Of a DNA stretch of 25,292 bases, positions 20,038 through 25,292 are shown piece by piece. Numbering within the stretch: position 1 is the first letter of the stretch; the number at the start of each line of letters is the position of its first letter. A program made the translations under genes and the position numbers. Under the pieces are notes generated by a model. The model did not search any database, had not been told where the DNA came from, and saw only the letters and a program-made list of their open reading frames with translations. This DNA comes from a virus: the IMG/VR virus record IMGVR_UViG_3300021519_000067, positions 1-25,292 of that record. The stretch is one strand, 5' to 3'.

Positions 20038-20967
20038 TTAGCGTGCCGAGTTTTCGCGATCGTAGTTCTGATAAGACTTCAGGTAACGATTGCGAGCCAC
20101 AGGGTCTTCCCACACCCCTGCGTCGATCATAGCCTGTTTTCTATCAGGTGTCACATATATTTCTCTGCGCGTGCTCACGGGGGCGTGCTCACGCGAATTG
20201 CCCGTGGGTGGCGCCCTGCGGCGCGGCGACGATGCGCCCCCGCCGTCGGCGTCGCCGAAGGCGGCCGCGACGCGATCCGTCAGCTCCTCCCAGTAGCGAC
20301 GGGTCGTGGGGCTGAAGCCCTCCCGCACCAGCTCGCTGTCGATCGCCTTGGTCATCGCACTGTCGCGATCGGCGCCATTCGGCTTGTACCATGGGTTGGC
20401 GCCCATCCACTCCTCCGCGAGGGCAGTGACGGCCGGATCGACGCGCGGCTGGGCCGCCTGCTGACGCATGTTCTCCAGTTGCGTCTGCGCCCCACGTAGC
20501 TGCTGCGCCTCGTCCCGCGCCTCGTCGCGGATGCGCATGGCGGCCACGACGTCCTGACCGTTGCCGGCCTCCGTCGCGGCGGCGATGATCCGCTCCGCCT
20601 GCTCCACGTCGTACAGCGCCTTGGCGAGGCGCTGCTCCACGTTGGCGCCGGCACTGGCCACGGAGGCCGTGACCGTCTGCGTCTCCGTCTGGGCCACGCG
20701 CTGGGACAGCATGGCCACGGTCTGCCGCAGGTCCGCCAGCTCGCGCTGGGCGTTGTCCTTGGCGCGCTTCTGCACCTCCCGGCGCTTGCGCCTGCGGTCG
20801 CGATTGCTGGATGACGAGATGTCCTCCTCGCTCTCGTCCTCGCTCTCGGCAAGGCGCTCGTCCTCGCCGTCCTCGGAGGTCTCTGCGGCCGCGTCTTGCT
20901 CGTCGCCCTCAAGGGGCGTCTCAACGGGGACCAGCTCGTCTTCGTCATTCTCAGTGATTGTGGCCAT
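20038..20967 (-). CDS. capsid scaffolding protein
   Basis: This is probably the internal scaffold that guides procapsid assembly and is then removed. It has 309 residues. The first 55 are strongly acidic, then comes a basic patch (SNRDRRRKRREVQKRAK, about 55-71), then long charged helices with heptad-like spacing (about 72-170), including AERIIAAATEAGNGQDVVAAMRIRDEA. The C-terminal part holds ANPWYKPNGADRDSAMTKAIDSEL and a basic tail, as expected for the coat-binding end of a scaffold. It sits upstream of the capsid gene with an AAAGGAG ribosome site. No protease motif is visible, so any processing would need another factor. The call rests on composition, helix pattern and position. Confidence 0.8.
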   Translation of the reverse strand: MATITENDEDELVPVETPLEGDEQDAAAETSEDGEDERLAESEDESEEDISSSSNRDRRRKRREVQKRAKDNAQRELADLRQTVAMLSQRVAQTETQTVTASVASAGANVEQRLAKALYDVEQAERIIAAATEAGNGQDVVAAMRIRDEARDEAQQLRGAQTQLENMRQQAAQPRVDPAVTALAEEWMGANPWYKPNGADRDSAMTKAIDSELVREGFSPTTRRYWEELTDRVAAAFGDADGGGASSPRRRAPPTGNSREHAPVSTRREIYVTPDRKQAMIDAGVWEDPVARNRYLKSYQNYDRENSAR

Positions 20968-20998
20968 GGTGACCGGCTCCTTTCTCAGCCTTATCGAA

Positions 20999-21427
20999 CT
21001 ACAGGAAGGCCTTCATCGCGAGCGGATCGCCCGTGATTTCGCCCAGCAGGTCGAGATCGTTAAACAGTACAAAGATGACTTCGTCGCCGCCCTCCATGAG
21101 GACAGACCAGCGGTCGCCGCCGTACTTCGGCGCGCGCACGTGGCTGCCGACACCGGCCCAAGTCCCCTCCGGCCACGGCTCCATGGTGTTGCGGTTGTGG
21201 TACGCCAGCGGGCCCACGGCCCGGACCTTGGCGACTTGCGTGTTCCACATCTCCGTGTCTCGGCTTTCGCCCGACAGGATGATGCCGCCCTTCGTCTTGG
21301 TCTTGGCTCGCCGGATTTGCAGCAGCACGCGGCTGCCGAACGGCCGGACGCCCGGGTCAATTTCAGGGAAGGCGTCTGCCTCCCCGTCGTACGCAAATTG
21401 CACCTTGTTCATTTCATAGGCCTGCAT
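20999..21427 (-). CDS. GroES-like (cpn10 fold) phage co-chaperonin
   Basis: This protein is probably a co-chaperonin-like cap that works with host GroEL to fold a head protein, as T4 gp31 does. Residues 29-70 follow the GroES core: PFGSRVLLQIRR, then KTKGGIILSG (44-53), then a conserved-type QVAKVRAVGPLAY. GroES has GGIVLTG at the mobile loop, so the hydrophobic tripeptide that grips GroEL is present here as IIL (49-51). The C-terminal strand VIFVLFNDLDLLGEI resembles the GroES ending LLLRESDILAVVE. I start at ATG 21427 (142 residues) because GGAAGGGAG lies just upstream and the longer frame would overlap the previous gene. Its place between portal and scaffold fits a role in capsid folding. 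The fold call is by eye. Confidence 0.78.
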   Translation of the reverse strand: MQAYEMNKVQFAYDGEADAFPEIDPGVRPFGSRVLLQIRRAKTKTKGGIILSGESRDTEMWNTQVAKVRAVGPLAYHNRNTMEPWPEGTWAGVGSHVRAPKYGGDRWSVLMEGGDEVIFVLFNDLDLLGEITGDPLAMKAFL

Positions 21428-21446
21428 ATTCGCTCCCTTCCGCAGG

Positions 21447-21638
21447 TTAGAGTGTAAAGTCGCGCCGTTCCTTCTCGTCCACAAGGTCGAGCAGGACGCG
21501 CTTGGCCATCTCGAGGCCGGCGTACATTCCCACGGCTTTGCCGTAGTTAAAGTCCCCCAGTGCGGGCTGCTGCATCACCTCGTGCGCGAAGCGTGTCTGC
21601 TCCTCGCTGAGGCGATGTAGCATGCTCTCCAGTATCAT
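21447..21638 (-). CDS. small conserved-type phage protein (63 aa), helical
   Basis: This 63-residue protein is mostly helical, with a central FNYGKAVGMYAGLEMAKRVLLDLVDE stretch and a charged end ERRDFTL. Small proteins with a YGxxxGxxxGLxxAxxxLLxLLxE pattern commonly sit between portal and scaffold genes in podoviruses; that statement is from general memory of such genomes. No function is known to me. It begins inside the stop of the 46-residue gene (ATGA) and ends 19 bases before the co-chaperonin-like gene. Translation is therefore likely coupled to its neighbours. Confidence 0.72.
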   Translation of the reverse strand: MILESMLHRLSEEQTRFAHEVMQQPALGDFNYGKAVGMYAGLEMAKRVLLDLVDEKERRDFTL

Positions 21639-21775
21639 GCGGGCGTCTTCTTGCCGCCGCTGACCTGAACCTTGGGGTCCATGCCCATCTTGAGCATCTT
21701 GTGCATGTTGGTGTTCTCGGCCGTCAGGCTGCCGCTCGCCTTGCCCTTGCTCAGGGCCGCGTCGTTCTTGGCCAT
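21635..21775 (-). CDS. tiny basic protein (46 aa)
   Basis: This is a 46-residue frame with ATG at 21775 and TGA at 21635. It reads MAKNDAALSKGKASGSLTAE and continues with a Met/Lys-rich middle (NMHKMLKMGMDPK) and a basic Gly-Lys end. A strong AAGGAGG ribosome site lies about 9 bases upstream of the ATG. The stop overlaps the next start as ATGA, so the two genes are translationally coupled. That signal and overlap are the case for it being real, despite its size. I recognise no family. The lack of hydrophobic segments suggests a soluble, possibly disordered protein. Confidence 0.68.
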   Translation of the reverse strand: MAKNDAALSKGKASGSLTAENTNMHKMLKMGMDPKVQVSGGKKTPA

Positions 21776-21780
21776 GGTAC

Positions 21781-21969
21781 TCAGTCCTCCTTGCTGTGGG
21801 TCGCGGCCAGCACGGCCTCGCCCAGTGTCAGTACGCTCCCCAGCCCGATCGGGCCGGAGGCGATCGTCAGCGCCGCCCGCCCGAAGGCCAGCAGACGCGC
21901 CCGGTCACTCGTGTCCGGCTTGCCGTGCGGCGGTCTTACGGGGCTGCTTGTCTTGGGCGCCTTGGCCAT
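21781..21969 (-). CDS. small phage protein of unknown function (62 aa)
   Basis: I do not recognise this protein. It has 62 residues. The first 25 are basic and Pro/Ser-rich (MAKAPKTSSPVRPPHGKPD). They are followed by a hydrophobic Ala/Gly/Leu stretch (about residues 28-55), which could be one amphipathic or membrane-associated helix, and an acidic end. It starts 10 bases after the portal stop and has a GAGGAGA ribosome site, so it is very likely translated. It lies in a run of three tiny genes between portal and co-chaperonin, suggesting a head-related accessory role, but nothing in the sequence proves one. Confidence 0.62.
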   Translation of the reverse strand: MAKAPKTSSPVRPPHGKPDTSDRARLLAFGRAALTIASGPIGLGSVLTLGEAVLAATHSKED

Positions 21970-21979
21970 ACGCTTCTCC

Positions 21980-24625
21980 TCACGGGTTGGGGTTGATGCC
22001 GGTGCCGGTGCTCACGGAAAAGCGCTCGCCGCTGTCGATCTCGGCCGCAGCCAGCTCCATGGCCGTGCTGTTGTCGCTCGTGTTCATGGCGATGCGCGCC
22101 TGCAACTCGGCCGCCCTGCGGGCGTCCTCGGCCTGCTGCCGCTGCTGCTCGATGGTCAGGCGCGTCTGCATCTCGGCCGCATCCTGCTGCGCCGACTGCT
22201 GCAACCTGAATGCCTCAAGTTGCAGGCGCTGCGCGTCAAGCTGCTGCCCCCGCTGCATGTCCTGCGCCCGGAGCTGCATGTCCTGCGCATTGAGCTGAAG
22301 CTCCTGCGCATCGCTCTGCTGCCGCTGCTGCATGTCCTGCGCATTGAGCTGCGCCTTCTGCGCCTCCTGCTGCGCCTTCATCTGCAACTGCTGCGTCTGG
22401 AGCTGCACCTTCTGCCCCTCAAGGGCAAGGAGCGGATCCTGCTGCGGCTGCGGCTGGAACTGCTGCATGAGGGCCTGCGCCTGCTGCACGATGGCGGGCA
22501 TGCTGGCGAATAGCTGGGCGCTCTGGGCCACGGCCGCCCCGCCCGCCTCGACCAGCAGGCGGTCAAGCTCGCGGTGCGTGTCGGCATCCGGGCCGAGTTT
22601 CTTCATGAGGGCCCCGACGCCCTCCCCGAGGGCCTCGCTGGCGATCTGCACGGCCGCGCTGGCGTACCACAGGACCATGTGATCCCGCAGGTGGTTGAGG
22701 ATGACGGGGATGAACGTCGGCGCAATGAGGGGGCTGGAGCCGAGCATCGGGCTGCTCAGGAACTCCACGTGCGTCTCAAGGTGCGCTAGGTGGTCCTGCT
22801 CAGGGAAGGCCATGATGGGGCGCCCGAGGGAGGCCGCCACGTTCTCATTGATGGCGTTCTGCTCCTTGGGCTCCACGGGCGGGTTGAGCAACTCCTTAGA
22901 GTTGGGCACCTTGAGCGTCTCAAGCAGGCGCTCCTCCACCTTGCGCTGGTTGTAGAGCTGCGGCATGGCCGAGGCGCGCTGCACCACGGCCTGCACCTGC
23001 GCATAGCGCTGCGCCTCGCTGAAGATGTTCGGGTCACTGACGGGCACGACGTCCAGCGGCCCCTCGAAGTCCTTGCGCGTCGCCAGCTCCTCGCCGGCCT
23101 CGCGCTCAAGGCGCTCGTCATCGAGATACAGGCCGTTGAGGCGGTGCAGGACGCGCAGCATGCGCGCCATGGCGTCATGCAGGCGGACGTGGATGGCCGA
23201 GTAGACGACCATGCCCTGCTCGATCTTGGCCAGCGTGGTGCCGACCGGCGCGTTGGGGTTGCCGTCGGCCACGTCATCGAGGGCCGTGCGGACGACGCCC
23301 TTGCCGGCGTCCACGAGGAAGCCCAGCAGGCTGAAGAGCACCTGCGATGGCGGGTTGTAGGGCATCGGCATGAACAGCTTGCGCACGTCGTCGACGTTGA
23401 TGCCGCCCTCGATCTGCACGATCTCGCCCGGCACGGGGGCCTCGCTCTGGCCGCCGATCTTGGCGCCCTTGAGCTTCAGGCCGCTGGGCGTGTTCTGGAT
23501 GTGAGCGCTGTCAAGCAGGGCACGCAGGGCGCCAGTGGCGGCGCCCGACAGGCCGCCAATCATGTGCGGCAGGCCGATCGGGTAGGCCCCGCGCCATGGG
23601 ATGAAGGGCCACTCCACGAACCACGTCAGGGCCTCTCGCGTGTCGTCCTCTTGGTCCCAGTTGCGGTAGATGGCGAGCACCTTGCCCGTCGCCTTGTCGA
23701 TGCTGACGATGTACGGCGAGGCCTCCTCGTCGTCGCCGATCTCGGCCGTCATGAGGACCTCGTAGATGGTCCGCAGGCCGTCCTCATTGTACGACGTGGC
23801 GTCCCGCCCTTCGATCTTGTCGTTCGCCCGGGCGGCGCCGGACATCTCCGGCTCCAAGCCCACGGGGGCGAGGTCCACGTCGCGGTACATGCCGCTCTTG
23901 ATGCGCTGCTCGTACTCCAGTTGCGTGACGTACTGCACGTGCGTCTTGCGCTCCGCGCTGTAGAAGTTGGTGGCCGCGAACGGCAGCAGCATGTCGTCGA
24001 TCGGCACGAACAGGAAGGTCGGGCGGTTGCGCCTCTCCTCCCAGCCGATCTTCATGTACTGCACGCCGCCGAGCGGCACCTGCGTCATGAGCTGCTCCAG
24101 CTCGGCCCGCACTTCCGGGCACTGGACGGTCATCTGCCAGTTCAGGAGCGTGGTCTTGCGCTTCGCCTTGGCCATCTTCTCTTCCGTGGCCTTGCCGGGC
24201 ACGTAGTCCTTGGCTGGGCCCATCGGCGGGAAGATCTCCTTCATGGCCCGCGAGGCGAAGTCGATGCAGGCCTCCGTCATGAGGGGATGCACGACCTTCG
24301 AGGCGCCCGCGAACTGGGCGCCGCCGGGCGCCTCGTCACCAAGGCCGGTGCGCTTGAGGCCCTCCTCGTACTGCTCGTCGCGCTTCTTGCGCGCCTCCTT
24401 GTCCTTGCCGATCAGGTCCGTCAGGCGTGACGACAGGGCGCTCAGGTCGCCCTCGGGGATGTCCTCCGCTAGGTTGGCGTAAAACTCGTCGTCCTCCGGG
24501 CGCGGACCTTCGTCCTCCATGCGCACGATGGCGCCGCCGTCGGGCGTGTCCTCAACGTCCTCATCCTCGTCCTCGTCAGGGAGGGGCATGAACTCGCCTT
24601 CGTCCATCTCGTCGTCGTCGACCAT
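21980..24625 (-). CDS. portal protein with long Gln-rich C-terminal tail
   Basis: This is probably the dodecameric portal at the head vertex through which DNA enters and leaves. It has 881 residues, long for a portal. The N-terminus is very acidic (about residues 1-60). The middle has the mixed alpha/beta pattern expected of a podovirus portal, including a VEWPFIPWRGAYPIGLPHMI stretch and a helical DVADGNPNAPVGTTLAKIEQG region. From about residue 705 to 845 the chain becomes a Gln/Ala/Met-rich helix with repeats such as LNAQDMQ and LRAQDMQ, which suggests a long coiled coil like the portal barrel of other short-tailed phages. It sits directly downstream of the terminase. A CAGGAC-type ribosome site lies before the ATG. 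The call rests on position, size and sequence style. Confidence 0.87.
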   Translation of the reverse strand: MVDDDEMDEGEFMPLPDEDEDEDVEDTPDGGAIVRMEDEGPRPEDDEFYANLAEDIPEGDLSALSSRLTDLIGKDKEARKKRDEQYEEGLKRTGLGDEAPGGAQFAGASKVVHPLMTEACIDFASRAMKEIFPPMGPAKDYVPGKATEEKMAKAKRKTTLLNWQMTVQCPEVRAELEQLMTQVPLGGVQYMKIGWEERRNRPTFLFVPIDDMLLPFAATNFYSAERKTHVQYVTQLEYEQRIKSGMYRDVDLAPVGLEPEMSGAARANDKIEGRDATSYNEDGLRTIYEVLMTAEIGDDEEASPYIVSIDKATGKVLAIYRNWDQEDDTREALTWFVEWPFIPWRGAYPIGLPHMIGGLSGAATGALRALLDSAHIQNTPSGLKLKGAKIGGQSEAPVPGEIVQIEGGINVDDVRKLFMPMPYNPPSQVLFSLLGFLVDAGKGVVRTALDDVADGNPNAPVGTTLAKIEQGMVVYSAIHVRLHDAMARMLRVLHRLNGLYLDDERLEREAGEELATRKDFEGPLDVVPVSDPNIFSEAQRYAQVQAVVQRASAMPQLYNQRKVEERLLETLKVPNSKELLNPPVEPKEQNAINENVAASLGRPIMAFPEQDHLAHLETHVEFLSSPMLGSSPLIAPTFIPVILNHLRDHMVLWYASAAVQIASEALGEGVGALMKKLGPDADTHRELDRLLVEAGGAAVAQSAQLFASMPAIVQQAQALMQQFQPQPQQDPLLALEGQKVQLQTQQLQMKAQQEAQKAQLNAQDMQQRQQSDAQELQLNAQDMQLRAQDMQRGQQLDAQRLQLEAFRLQQSAQQDAAEMQTRLTIEQQRQQAEDARRAAELQARIAMNTSDNSTAMELAAAEIDSGERFSVSTGTGINPNP

Positions 24626-24638
24626 TGGGGCGTCCTGA

Positions 24639-25292
24639 TTACTGGGCGTAGGGGTTTATGTAACGCCTCGGCGGCTTGCTGTCTATCTTCGGCGGCGGCA
24701 GCATGCCGATGAGGCCCTTGTCAAGGCACAGGCGGATGGCCTGCGTCGTGCTGTCAACGTGGTCGTCGTGCTTCGTCGAGCCCTCGCCCGTGAACGTGCA
24801 GAGCTGCGCCACGAGGGGCTCGCACCACGTGCGCGGCTTGCCGGCGTGGCGGTCGCTCTCGGGCAGCCAGACGCGCCGCTGGGCGAACACGGGGCTGACG
24901 ATGTGCAGGCGGCTGACCTTGTCGGCCCGGCCCGGGTTGTAGGCGTAGGCCTCGATGCCGCTCTCGGCCAGCATCTGCCGCAGGCTGATGCCGGAGCCCT
25001 TGTCCTCGATCAGGATGATGTCCGGCTTGCGCCCGGACGTGCGCGGCTTGGCGCTGCCGAACAGCGGCTTGATCAGGGCCGTGTCCTCGTCGTCGCCGTA
25101 GGCCACATTCTTCTCGCGCTTCACCCGCCGGATCAAGTCCGGCATGCCGAGGTGATCCTCCCAGCAGTCGAGGAGGATCAGGTTGGCGCGCTTCTCGTGT
25201 TGGAACACGCCCCACACGGAGCAGGCCGTCGGGTCGGCACCGTTGCGCTTGTCGAGGGTGCGCTCCGTGAAGGCCGTGTCGAGGGACATGAT
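24639..25292 (-). CDS. terL: terminase large subunit, C-terminal nuclease part (5' end cut by window)
   Basis: This is the nuclease half of the packaging motor that pumps and cuts phage DNA into the procapsid. Numbered from the first Met seen (25289), an acidic site LDTAF is at residues 3-7, a second acidic site LIEDKGSG at 93-100 (E95), and the late acidic motif HDDHVDS at 174-180. This three-acid layout is that of the RNase H-like terminase nuclease. The codon before that Met is Ile and the frame stays open at the window edge. The ATPase domain (Walker A and B) must lie outside, so the true start is not visible. The protein ends 13 bases before the portal start, the usual terminase-portal order. 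The nuclease assignment is strong; the exact terminase family cannot be given from this part. Confidence 0.9.
   Translation of the reverse strand: MMSLDTAFTERTLDKRNGADPTACSVWGVFQHEKRANLILLDCWEDHLGMPDLIRRVKREKNVAYGDDEDTALIKPLFGSAKPRTSGRKPDIILIEDKGSGISLRQMLAESGIEAYAYNPGRADKVSRLHIVSPVFAQRRVWLPESDRHAGKPRTWCEPLVAQLCTFTGEGSTKHDDHVDSTTQAIRLCLDKGLIGMLPPPKIDSKPPRRYINPYAQ

Noticed and set aside
22790-24430. 546-codon open frame on the plus strand
   Set aside because: It is the complement of the portal gene. Its composition (His/Val/Arg/Asp-rich) is a mirror of portal codons and no domain is visible.
1-25292. Integrase, repressor, tRNA genes, attachment sites
   Set aside because: No recombinase motif, helix-turn-helix gene, cloverleaf or att-like duplication was found, so lysogeny cannot be judged from this window.

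Overview
This window looks like the virion and lysis module of a tailed bacteriophage with a short tail (podovirus-like), or of a prophage of that type. All 29 coding regions I support lie on the minus strand, so the module reads from position 25292 down to 1. Both ends are cut: the window opens inside the large terminase gene and closes inside a virion gene. There is no tape-measure, sheath or tail-tube gene of the long-tailed type. Two proteins look like short-tail adaptor and nozzle parts, and two look like internal or ejection proteins. The DNA is very GC-rich. Together with the protein styles (glycine-rich adhesins, a PNTTGLSDLR-type repeat, an IVVTA motif), this suggests an alphaproteobacterial host, perhaps of the Rhizobiales. 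That host guess is inference, not proof. No integrase, repressor, tRNA, CRISPR array or insertion sequence is visible.

Layout in transcription order. (1) Packaging and head, 25292-16506: terminase nuclease domain, large portal with a Gln-rich tail, three tiny genes, a GroES-like co-chaperonin, scaffold, a head-region protein, a probable head decoration protein, the HK97-fold major capsid protein, and two further beta-rich virion proteins. (2) Small basic and accessory genes, 16466-15041. (3) A 721-residue adhesin with a Gly-rich head and 14 tandem 22/23-residue repeats, followed by a connector-like protein, a small Cys protein, a beta-rich fibre-like protein and a helical DUF5856-like protein (15041-10487). 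(4) Lysis cassette, 10478-9674: an XhlA-like one-TM protein, a zinc amidase endolysin with an EF-hand-like loop, and a two-TM holin candidate. (5) Tail, 9641-4633: SU10-type adaptor, tail fibre, a second Gly-rich adhesin, a nozzle or DNA-stabilisation-like protein and a small partner. (6) Ejection and internal proteins, 4562-1: a 1078-residue low-complexity protein with a dispersed repeat, a TonB-box-like IVVTA motif and a beta-strand-rich C-terminus, then a 382-residue partner and the start of another gene.

Many genes overlap by 1-4 bases (ATGA, GTGA, TGATG, TAATG), which points to one translationally coupled operon. No stretch over 300 bases lacks a gene. The few real gaps (about 35-125 bases) often hold GC-rich hairpins. 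Two of these pair fully only in the minus-strand RNA because of G-U pairs. I see no convincing promoter and no hairpin followed by a clear U-tract. The module is of a recognisable kind. The most notable items are the TonB-box-like motif, the repeat adhesin, the co-chaperonin with an intact GroEL-binding tripeptide, the hairpins, and a host REP-like element that is readable as a small gene.
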